Assembly: GCF_002943425.1 (NCBI RefSeq) | Contig: NZ_PTRA01000001.1 | Location: forward strand, 2,790,001 to 2,854,000 | Source: Siphonobacter curvatus | GTDB lineage: Bacteria; Bacteroidota; Bacteroidia; Cytophagales; Spirosomataceae | Length of the DNA stretch: 64,000 nucleotides | Reading direction: 5' to 3' | Part shown: positions 57,539 through 64,000 of the stretch, one piece after another | Numbering within the stretch: the stretch's first letter is position 1 | Layout of the letters: each line of letters opens with the position of its first letter | Made by a program: the position numbers and the translations under genes | Notes under the pieces: model-generated | What the model was told of the DNA's origin: nothing | Database searches by the model: none | Seen by the model: only the letters and a program-made list of their open reading frames with translations

Positions 57539-58642
57539 ATGGCTTCTATTTACACCCCCAAACAGCAGCGTTATCTGCTCGTTTTTAGCCTTGTAGTAAT
57601 TACAGGCTTTATCATCGCCGGTTTACGGCAATACATTACGGCTTTTTTCGGAGCTGGTATTTTATATGTCATTTTTCGTCCCTGGTTTACGACGCTGGTT
57701 CATAAAAAGAATTTCAATCGGACACTCGTCACAATCGGCTTACTGCTATTTTCCATCATTGTCATCATCATTCCTTTTCTGGTCCTAAGCTTGCTGCTGA
57801 TTGGGCGGGTTCGCTATTATAGTCAGAATTACCAGGATATTCTCAAGCTGGTGAAACGGCTGGAAGACATGACGGGCTTTTCCATTACGGACGAAGACAA
57901 TATCCAGTCTCTCATTCAGCAGGGAGCCAGTTGGGCCAGTCAACAGTTTCCTTCCATCATCGGCGGTACCCTCGACGTGCTGATTATTCTGGGTTTGCTG
58001 TTTTTTACTATGTACTACATGTTTCAGCAGGAAGAACAATTTTTGGGCGGACTGCGGCGGTACCTGCCCTTCGATAACGATACGGACGATGAACTGGGCG
58101 AAAGTCTCAAGAATATGGTGAACGCCAATATCCTGGGTCAGGGTCTGATTTCTTTGATTCAGGGCGTATTGACGGGACTTACGCTTTGGATTTTCGATAT
58201 TCCGGACGCGGCGTTCTGGGGTACGGTTTCGTTCTTTCTGAGTTTTATTCCGGTACTCGGTACCCCACTGGTCTGGGGCCCGGCCGGATTGATTGCTCTT
58301 TCCCAAGGCAATACGGGTCAGGGCGTGGGTATTCTGCTCGTTGGACTTATCGTTTTGACCAATGTCGATAACGTACTGCGGATTGTACTGGCCAAACGGA
58401 TGGGCGATGTACACCCCCTGATTACGCTGGCGGGGGTAGTACTCGGCGTTCCGTTATTCGGGATTCTGGGTCTGGTCATTGGTCCGTTACTCATTGCCTA
58501 TCTGATCGTACTCTTCAAGGTGTTTGAACGCACCAACAAGCAATTGATTAAAGAAGAGAAACAGGAAAATAAAATCATCCAGCAGCAGGCTACGCTTGAA
58601 CAGCCCGATACGCCCATCATTTCTGATTCCAAACTTTTGTAA
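57539..58642 (+). CDS. AI-2E family transporter (PerM/TqsA-like)
   Basis: A 367-residue membrane protein with about eight spans in the family's order: two near the N-terminus (LVFSLVVITGFIIAGLRQYITAFFGAGILYVIFRPW), a pair around residues 60-80, one at about 150, and a final block including GTVSFFLSFIPVLGTPLVWGPAGLIAL and PLFGILGLVIGPLLIAYLIVLF. The long hydrophilic middle region is typical. The family was named for one member linked to autoinducer-2, but most members have other or unknown substrates. Ends at a terminator. Confidence 0.92.
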   Translation: MASIYTPKQQRYLLVFSLVVITGFIIAGLRQYITAFFGAGILYVIFRPWFTTLVHKKNFNRTLVTIGLLLFSIIVIIIPFLVLSLLLIGRVRYYSQNYQDILKLVKRLEDMTGFSITDEDNIQSLIQQGASWASQQFPSIIGGTLDVLIILGLLFFTMYYMFQQEEQFLGGLRRYLPFDNDTDDELGESLKNMVNANILGQGLISLIQGVLTGLTLWIFDIPDAAFWGTVSFFLSFIPVLGTPLVWGPAGLIALSQGNTGQGVGILLVGLIVLTNVDNVLRIVLAKRMGDVHPLITLAGVVLGVPLFGILGLVIGPLLIAYLIVLFKVFERTNKQLIKEEKQENKIIQQQATLEQPDTPIISDSKLL

Positions 58643-58648
58643 ATACCT

Positions 58649-58695
58649 CAGCAGTCACCTCACGCAATGATCGGCCCGGTGACTGCTGTTTTTTT
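58649..58695 (+). terminator. Terminator after the AI-2E-type gene
   Basis: CAGCAGTCACC pairs with GGTGACTGCTG around an 18-base loop, followed by TTTTTTTC. Confidence 0.82.
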
Positions 58696-58716
58696 CTATC
58701 CTTCCCTAACTACCGC

Positions 58717-59163
58717 ATGAAACCATTTCTTGTCTTACTATCCTTTACTTTGATTACCCTCATTGGCGTGTGGCTCTCGTCGGGAGCCTGGCACCTGCGT
58801 TTTGCGGCCAATGTGGGCATGAGTGTCATGTTACTATTTACGGCTCTGGGCCACTTCGTCTTTTGGAAAGGAATGTCCCTGATGTTACCTCCGTTCATTC
58901 CCTTTCGAAAGGTTATTGTCTGGGCAACGGGGGTTCTGGAAATAGCCGCCGCTATGGGTTTGCTCTTCCCTACCTTTCGCCATACGACGGCCGTTTGGCT
59001 CATTATCTTCTTTATCCTAATTTTTCCGGCCAATGTGTATGCGGCCCTACAACGAGTGGATTACCAGAAAGCAACCTACACCGGGCCCGGTACTGACTAT
59101 CTCTGGTTACGGACGGCTTTACAATTTTTCTTTATTGTCTGGGTCTGGTTTTTCAGTTGGTAG
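58717..59163 (+). CDS. DoxX-like small membrane protein
   Basis: A 148-residue membrane protein with four predicted spans. HFVFWKGMSLMLPPFIPFRKVIVWATGVLEIAAAMGLLFP resembles the DoxX/DoxX-like family, where a helical core of four spans binds small molecules or quinones. The C-terminal YLWLRTALQFFFIVWVWFFSW is strongly aromatic. The family's functions range from thiosulfate oxidation partners to unknown; nothing nearby clarifies it. It follows the AI-2E-type gene after a terminator. Confidence 0.8.
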   Translation: MKPFLVLLSFTLITLIGVWLSSGAWHLRFAANVGMSVMLLFTALGHFVFWKGMSLMLPPFIPFRKVIVWATGVLEIAAAMGLLFPTFRHTTAVWLIIFFILIFPANVYAALQRVDYQKATYTGPGTDYLWLRTALQFFFIVWVWFFSW

Positions 59164-59211
59164 CCGTTTTCGCATGAAGTCGATCCATAAGGCTACTATC
59201 TAGTATAAATG

Positions 59212-59247
59212 AAAAAGAGACGCGATCTGTATATCGCGTCTCTTTTT
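59212..59247. terminator. Terminator between convergent genes
   Basis: AAAAAGAGACGCGAT pairs with ATCGCGTCTCTTTTT around CTGTAT, with A and T runs at the ends. Confidence 0.93.
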
Positions 59248-59249
59248 CA

Positions 59250-61382
59250 TTATTTAACCTTCCACTCCAGGGAAAGATTGGGTAGTTGTAAATCCCGGTG
59301 CGGCGTGGGCGGCTCGCGTAATTGCCAACTTAACGTATTACTGGGTTCTAGTTTTATCCGCTGGAGTCGTTTGCGGTACATGACCTGCGGAACCTGATCG
59401 CTGATGAAAACGGGTACCTGATCGTGGTAGCGGTTGTAGAGTTTGACCAATAACTGATTCGTACCCGGCCGTATTTTCAGTAGCACCACATCCCGCGTCG
59501 AATCCGTTTTTTCGGGATTGTTGTGCAGTAACAGCGGTTGTCCGTTCAGCCAGACGCCTACCGCATCCCCACTTTTAATCTCTACCAGTACGGGCTGAGC
59601 TTTATCCGCCGAAATCTCCTGGAGTACAAACCAGCTTTGGGAAGGCTGAGCGGGTAGCTGATGAGCCTCGCCTTTTTTCCAATCCGTCGCCTGCCAGGGT
59701 TTTCCACTGGCGGACCAGCTTCGCGAAGGATCAATGGGGATGACGCTCGTCCAGCCAATGCCGGTATTGGCCACTTGATTCAGATAAATCGGTCCCCAGG
59801 TCAGCTTGCCCGTCTGCGGAATAGACACTTCTTCTGCTTCATCCAGAATAACGGGTTGCGATTCACCATTGACCTGCAAATCAATACTACGGCCTTTTTC
59901 TTCCTCGGTGAATACCATCGTAGGGGTTACCGAAGTAGCTTTGGGAAGTTCGATCTGCCAGGAATCTTTCACGACCGTTCGGTAATACGTATTATAGTCC
60001 ACTCCACCCATGCTGTAGTGATGTTCGGCGTTATCGTGCTGGAGTATTACCGTCTTCTGCGTTGGATCTACCGTCAGTACCTGGGCAGGCGGTACGCTGT
60101 AGCCGTTCGCAAATTCCAGCATGAGCACCGGAACGTCTTTCACCGATTTGATTTCAGCTGGTAACATGATTTGAATATTGTTCCCCATTCGCTTGTACGA
60201 AGCCGTTTGTTGCGGCTGACCCAGTACGTGAATGATCTTGACCGCCCCGGTGATATTGGGTAGCGTAATGGTACGGCTGGTGGGCATTTGCAGCAGCGAC
60301 AGGTACAGTTTATTCGTTCCCGAAGCCGTTACCTCCCCCCATTTGAAGGGCGTAGGAAAAGGATCGGGACTGGTGCCGTATACGGCTTCTCCGTTCTGCC
60401 GGAGCCATTTACCGATCTTAAGTAATACGTCCCGTTCAAATTCCACGACGGTGCCATCGCCCCGTGGACCGATGTTCAGCAGATAATTTCCACCGCGACT
60501 GACTACTTTCAGTAAACTAGCCAGTTTTTCTCGGGCCTTATCCTCCACCGAACCGTGTTCCTGCCAGGAGCGGTACCCCCAGGTTTCGTCGTAGATGGAA
60601 GCAGGGGTTTGCCAAGGCGTAGCGATTTTGTAGTTGGGATATTCATTGTCACCCATGACACAGAAATCACCCGCCTCGTTGCCCAGTCGTCCGCTAACCA
60701 TACAATCGGGTTGCAATTGGTGAACCAGCTCCCGGAGCTCGCGACTTTGCTGAGGCGTTTGCGAACCCATATCAAACCAGAGTTCGGAAATGGGTCCGTA
60801 ATTGGTGAGCAGTTCGCGAATCTGATTTTTGTTGTATTCGTGGTGAGCCGCCGGAATCGGATCGGAATTACTACTGGAAATGGGGTACGCCGCTGGAAAA
60901 TGCCAGTCGATAACCGAGAAATACAGTCCGAATTTAAGTCCGTTCCGCTGACAGGCCTCGGCCATTTCTTTCACGACATCGCGGTGATAAGGCGTGGCAT
61001 CTACCATATTGAATTTCGTGTAGGCCGATTTGAATAGGCAAAAGCCATCGTGGTGCTTCGAGGTCAGTACAATGGAACGCATGCCCGCCGCTTTTGCTAG
61101 CAGGGCTACCGAATCCGGATTCCAGAGTTTAGGATCGAACGTTTTAGCGACATTCTCGTACGTATCGCTGTATAGACCCGCGGCATGAGCCCGAATTTGC
61201 TCGCTGTAACCTCTGGACACGGGCTTACCTTCCCAAACCCCGCCCAAAACGGAGTACACCCCCCAGTGAATGAACATGGAGTACTTATCGTTCTTCCAGG
61301 TTTCCAGGGCTTTAGAAGGCTGTTGAGCTAGACTGGCAAGTGTGGTACAGAAGCTAATGAGTATTAGGTACAATCGTTTCAT
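59250..61382 (-). CDS. Alpha-L-fucosidase, glycoside hydrolase family 29
   Basis: A 710-residue exported enzyme (signal peptide MKRLYLILISFCTTLASLAQ). The GH29 catalytic domain covers about residues 25-380: YSMFIHWGVYSVLGGVW, SIVLTSKHHDGFCLF, YFSVIDWHFP, and the nucleophile aspartate in ELWFDMGSQ (consensus WFDG). GNYLLNIGPRGDGTV marks the end of the barrel. A C-terminal beta domain (about 520-700) with QVNGESQPVILDEA and LLVKLYNRYHDQVPVFIS may bind carbohydrate. It removes alpha-linked fucose from glycans or plant pectin side chains. Confidence 0.94.
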   Translation of the reverse strand: MKRLYLILISFCTTLASLAQQPSKALETWKNDKYSMFIHWGVYSVLGGVWEGKPVSRGYSEQIRAHAAGLYSDTYENVAKTFDPKLWNPDSVALLAKAAGMRSIVLTSKHHDGFCLFKSAYTKFNMVDATPYHRDVVKEMAEACQRNGLKFGLYFSVIDWHFPAAYPISSSNSDPIPAAHHEYNKNQIRELLTNYGPISELWFDMGSQTPQQSRELRELVHQLQPDCMVSGRLGNEAGDFCVMGDNEYPNYKIATPWQTPASIYDETWGYRSWQEHGSVEDKAREKLASLLKVVSRGGNYLLNIGPRGDGTVVEFERDVLLKIGKWLRQNGEAVYGTSPDPFPTPFKWGEVTASGTNKLYLSLLQMPTSRTITLPNITGAVKIIHVLGQPQQTASYKRMGNNIQIMLPAEIKSVKDVPVLMLEFANGYSVPPAQVLTVDPTQKTVILQHDNAEHHYSMGGVDYNTYYRTVVKDSWQIELPKATSVTPTMVFTEEEKGRSIDLQVNGESQPVILDEAEEVSIPQTGKLTWGPIYLNQVANTGIGWTSVIPIDPSRSWSASGKPWQATDWKKGEAHQLPAQPSQSWFVLQEISADKAQPVLVEIKSGDAVGVWLNGQPLLLHNNPEKTDSTRDVVLLKIRPGTNQLLVKLYNRYHDQVPVFISDQVPQVMYRKRLQRIKLEPSNTLSWQLREPPTPHRDLQLPNLSLEWKVK

Positions 61383-61558
61383 ACAGACCGGTTGAAGGGG
61401 TTAGTGTTTCTCTAGCAATAATCGAAAGGCCCAATGTTTGTTTTGATTAGGCCGTGAATTACTGATTTATTTCCGGGGATTGGAATATTTCTTTTCGCGT
61501 TTGATACGCACCTTATTGACTAGTAAGGTCTCCCAAAGCTGTCTTTTCTGTCCTACGT

Positions 61559-62521
61559 ATGAAACGCATTAGTATTTTTTTGCTGCTAATCTTTAGCGTC
61601 TTGCTTCCTTCATTGACTGTCGCTCAGTCGGTTGAATATCCGTATCCTGTTCAATATATCAACCTCCATCAGGAACAGAAAACGTTTCGTATGGCCTACA
61701 TGGACGTACCGCCTGTGGGCAAAATGAACGCTAAGACGGCCCTACTTTTTCACGGAAAGAACTTCAACGGCGTGTACTGGCGGGATGTTATTGCTTTTCT
61801 ACGAAAAGCTGGCTATCGGGTAATCGTACCCGATCAGGTAGGTTGGGGTAAATCCGATTTTCCGGACCTGCATTACAGTTTTCATGCCCTGGCCGCTAAC
61901 AACAAACGGTTGTTGGATTCGCTCGGTATTGATCAAGTCACCCTGATTGCTCACTCAATGGGCGGCATGCTGGCGACGCGGTTTACGCTAATGTATCCGG
62001 AAACGGTACGCGAACTGATTCTGGAAAATCCAATCGGGCTGGAAGATTACCGCACCATTGTCCCTTACCTACCCCTCGACGAAGCTTACCAGAACGAACT
62101 TGCCGCCACGTATGAATCGTACAAGAAGTACCAGCAGAGTTATTATCCGCAGTGGAAGCCCGCGTATGAAGCATGGGTACAGGTGCAAGCTGCCGCTCTG
62201 AAAGACCCGCGATTCAAACAGATTGCCTGGGTCAATGCCCTCACCTATCAGATGATTTATGAACAGCCGGTTTGTTATGAATTCAAAAATATCCGCGTAC
62301 CGACTTTACTGATTATTGGTCAGGAAGATCGCACTATTGTGGGTAAGAACCGAGTTCCCAAAGATCGGGTGAATCAGTATGGTCAGTACCCGGCGTTGGG
62401 AAAACGTACGCAACAGCAAATACCGGGCAGTAAGCTCATCGCTCTGCCCGGCGTAGGACATATTCCGCACGTACAAGCACTGGAGGCGTATCAAAAAGCT
62501 GTATTGGACTTTGTGAAGTAA
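61559..62521 (+). CDS. Exported alpha/beta hydrolase
   Basis: A 320-residue hydrolase with signal peptide MKRISIFLLLIFSVLLPSLTVAQ. Key motifs are the oxyanion loop LLFHGKNFNGVYW, the nucleophile elbow AHSMGGMLATR, and a C-terminal catalytic histidine in GVGHIPHVQALE; the acidic residue is probably in IGQEDRTIVG. The VPDQVGWGKSDFP segment shows it belongs to the haloalkane dehalogenase / peroxidase-like branch of the fold. Its substrate is unknown. It faces away from the GH29 gene across 176 bp. Confidence 0.9.
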   Translation: MKRISIFLLLIFSVLLPSLTVAQSVEYPYPVQYINLHQEQKTFRMAYMDVPPVGKMNAKTALLFHGKNFNGVYWRDVIAFLRKAGYRVIVPDQVGWGKSDFPDLHYSFHALAANNKRLLDSLGIDQVTLIAHSMGGMLATRFTLMYPETVRELILENPIGLEDYRTIVPYLPLDEAYQNELAATYESYKKYQQSYYPQWKPAYEAWVQVQAAALKDPRFKQIAWVNALTYQMIYEQPVCYEFKNIRVPTLLIIGQEDRTIVGKNRVPKDRVNQYGQYPALGKRTQQQIPGSKLIALPGVGHIPHVQALEAYQKAVLDFVK

Positions 62522-62604
62522 CCTACCATCCAGCAATGTCACCCCATTACAGGTCATCTAAAAACCCCCGAGGGGTTATTAGGTGATTCCTTACGAGAAG
62601 GTCA

Positions 62605-63153
62605 TTAATTCTTTTTAGTTGCCGGATCGAAAACCATTCCTGTACACAAGCAGTACCGCCCTTCCGTCCGGTCCAGAACGTCGTGGTTCTTACAAGCCTG
62701 ACATCCTTTCCAGAAGCGACCATCGTGGGGCAAAGCCTCGAAGGCTACGGGTTGGAAGCCTAAGCGGGTATTTACTTTCATGACCGCTGTCCCGGTAGTA
62801 ATTCCGAAGATTTTAGCCTGTGGAAATAGTTTTCGACATAATCGAAACAGTTTCCGTTTGAGCTTTTCGGCCAGTTTCATGCCCCGAAATTCCGGAGCGA
62901 CGATGAGGCCGGAATTGGAAACAAACTTTCCTTCTTCGTACACGTCCCAGTAACAGAAACCGGCCCAGGTGCCATCGGCGTACGTCGCTACGATACCTTC
63001 GTGTTCCTGCATTTTGGTCCGGATGTACTCTGGCGAACGTTCGCCGATCCCCGTACCCCGAGCCTCGGCACTTTCCTTCATGGCGATGCAGATCGTGTCG
63101 GCGAAGGCGGCGTGCCGGGCCGAGGCTACTTCAATTTTAAACGTATCTTTCAT
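62605..63153 (-). CDS. GNAT acetyltransferase with Cys-rich C-terminus
   Basis: A 182-residue protein. The ATG at 63153 (MKDTFKIEVASARHAAFADTI) starts the acetyltransferase domain; a longer frame from 63288 overlaps the upstream gene and is rejected. Motif A is LIVAPEFRGMKLAEKLKRKLFRL, and the C-terminal strand is VNTRLGFQPVAFEAL. After the domain come four Cys in GCQACKNHD and YCLCTGM, a pattern that could bind zinc. Similar proteins are found in Bacteroidota, sometimes beside arginine genes, which are not in this window. It starts 4 bp after the stop codon of the DUF7674-like gene, so the two form an operon. Confidence 0.88.
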   Translation of the reverse strand: MKDTFKIEVASARHAAFADTICIAMKESAEARGTGIGERSPEYIRTKMQEHEGIVATYADGTWAGFCYWDVYEEGKFVSNSGLIVAPEFRGMKLAEKLKRKLFRLCRKLFPQAKIFGITTGTAVMKVNTRLGFQPVAFEALPHDGRFWKGCQACKNHDVLDRTEGRYCLCTGMVFDPATKKN

Positions 63154-63157
63154 GACC

Positions 63158-63520
63158 TTAGGGCAGCGAATTGGAAATCTGTCGAATGTATTCACTACGT
63201 AATTGTAAGGGCATGAGGTGAATGAGCACTTCCGCACTTTCATCGTGCCGATCCAGCAATGAGGCCAGACCGTATACGTAATTGGCACAAACCGCGTTTC
63301 TAATCTGATGGCTCCCGTCAGCGAGCAGTTCGTCCGCGGCTACAAAACAATGTTTGACGGCGATAAAATCGTGGTGGTCCGCAAATCGATGCGTCAGCTC
63401 GCTCAGCAGAGCCATCACTTTACAAGGGCCTAGTTCGGGCGAAATCCTCGCCAGATCGCCCTGAGCTTCGGGTACCCGGGTCCGCACCAGCGGAACCAGA
63501 TCGGCATTGCGTATTTCCAT
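63158..63520 (-). CDS. DUF7674-like small helical protein
   Basis: A 120-residue protein. No signal peptide or membrane span. ALLSELTHRFADHHDFIAVKHCFVAADELLADGSHQIRNAVCANYVYGLASLL resembles the core of the DUF7674 family, whose members I recall as short helical bacterial proteins of unknown function, some encoded in small toxin-antitoxin-like or stress loci. It overlaps no other gene and precedes a GNAT acetyltransferase by four bases on the same strand. The family assignment is from memory of the pattern. Confidence 0.75.
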   Translation of the reverse strand: MEIRNADLVPLVRTRVPEAQGDLARISPELGPCKVMALLSELTHRFADHHDFIAVKHCFVAADELLADGSHQIRNAVCANYVYGLASLLDRHDESAEVLIHLMPLQLRSEYIRQISNSLP

Positions 63521-63696
63521 ACTTTAGGTAAGTTTTGCCTTTCTGGATACCAAACCAGTACCAGCCGATCAGCCTTTTTCCGAAAAAGCTGATCGTCAGC
63601 CAATTATTCAAAGAAGTACTACCTTCGCCTTTCCACTTTGATAGGATGAAATTTTCAAAATGAAAAAAAAGCGTGGCTCGACTTCCCAATCGTGGC

Positions 63697-63704
63697 TACT
63701 TTTG
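63697..63704 (+). promoter_or_regulatory. -7 promoter box of the M28 peptidase gene
   Basis: TACTTTTG, exact TAnnTTTG match, 27 bases before the GTG start. Confidence 0.45.
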
Positions 63705-63730
63705 AAGTTTGTACGTAACGTCTCATTCCC

Positions 63731-64000
63731 GTGAAAAAACTCTTTGCTCTGCTCTGCCTATTCAGTTCTGCTCCCCTCTTTGCTCAGGACTATCTTCCCT
63801 CCGTCGAACGCATTTCCAGCCATATTCATACGCTGGCTTCCGATCAAATGAAGGGCCGGGGTACGGGCAGCAGGGAAAACGATAAAGCCGCTCAGTACAT
63901 CACCAAAGAATTTCGCAAACTCGGTCTGCTACCGATGGGCTCCGAAGGATACTGGCAACCCTTTACGGCTAAAGTGAAGCGAGTCGTTGTAACGGACAGC
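63731..64000 (+). CDS. M28-family zinc aminopeptidase, 3'-partial
   Basis: First 90 codons of a peptidase cut off by the window end. It begins with GTG at 63731 and a signal peptide (VKKLFALLCLFSSAPLFAQ), followed by HIHTLASDQMKGRGTGSRENDKAAQYITKEFRKLGLLP, the typical entry into the M28/PA domain of secreted Bacteroidota aminopeptidases. The zinc-binding residues lie further downstream and are not visible. A GTG rather than ATG start is supported by the position of the signal peptide and the absence of an upstream ATG. Confidence 0.85.
   Translation, partial: MKKLFALLCLFSSAPLFAQDYLPSVERISSHIHTLASDQMKGRGTGSRENDKAAQYITKEFRKLGLLPMGSEGYWQPFTAKVKRVVVTDS

Noticed and set aside
57785-58414. Long open frame on the minus strand opposite the AI-2E-type permease
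   Set aside because: It mirrors a well-supported membrane protein gene, and its product (rich in Asn, Gln and Arg) has no family features.
59661-60164. Open frame opposite the GH29 gene
   Set aside because: Antisense to a well-conserved fucosidase; no recognisable protein.
1-64000. Prophage, insertion sequence or integrative element
   Set aside because: No integrase, transposase, phage structural or conjugation gene was seen on either strand.

Overview
The window is a chromosomal segment of a Bacteroidota bacterium, most likely from the Cytophagales (Spirosoma/Siphonobacter-like). The signs are the promoters (a TAnnTTTG box, often TACCTTTG, sometimes with TTG about 24 bases upstream), the near absence of Shine-Dalgarno sequences, a ribosomal protein S16 with a long acidic tail, ECF sigma factors, secreted pectin- and fucose-cleaving enzymes, and PorT-like and OmpA-like outer membrane proteins. 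No prophage, transposase or CRISPR array was found, and most strong hairpins are ordinary intrinsic terminators.

Layout. 1-2 kb: split transketolase. 2-4.6 kb: ECF sigma factor, small membrane protein, Spy-like periplasmic protein and an outer membrane barrel, probably an envelope-stress module. 4.7-8.7 kb: YqgE and a DeoR regulator divergent from a HAD phosphatase / 5'(3')-nucleotidase / MFS operon. 9-14.7 kb: porin, EamA exporter, secreted esterase, LacI regulator and a second ECF sigma factor. 14.8-25.9 kb: DUF2279, von Willebrand-like membrane protein, FabG, histidine kinase, Smr protein, DUF4403 lipoprotein, RNase P RNA and an OmpA-family protein. 26.4-28.4 kb: rpsP-rimM-trmD. 28.5-32 kb: rhamnogalacturonan-degrading enzymes (GH105 and two CE12-type esterases). 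33-40.7 kb: NAD(P)H oxidoreductase/HxlR pair, carbonic anhydrase, GNAT, RluA, a lone sufB, an Lrp regulator, a tRNA-like RNA gene and a DUF819 membrane protein. 40.8-42.7 kb: a second GH105. 42.9-50.2 kb: a complete eboABCDEF cluster. 50.3-64 kb: VOC protein, radical SAM protein, lipoprotein, PolA, flavoprotein, a 57-residue Cys-rich membrane protein, inositol phosphatase, AI-2E-type permease, DoxX, GH29 fucosidase, hydrolase, GNAT/DUF7674 pair and the start of an M28 peptidase.

Three things stand out. (1) At 38975-39131, between its own promoter and terminator, lies an RNA with a full tRNA-type acceptor, D, anticodon and T arm, but with about 88 nt between the anticodon and T arms and an odd anticodon loop. 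(2) The ebo cluster is complete and in canonical order; this pathway has been linked to export of a secondary metabolite in cyanobacteria, but its chemistry is unsolved. (3) At least eight intergenic spacers carry degenerate GTTTTGAGTTTT-like tracts, always as inverted pairs (GAGTTTT on the left, AAAACTC on the right of the + strand), whatever the direction of the neighbouring genes and often running right up to a start or stop codon.

The carbohydrate genes (two GH105, two CE12-type, one acetylesterase-like hydrolase, one GH29) suggest use of plant cell-wall pectin and fucosylated glycans, although no SusC/SusD pair lies in the window.
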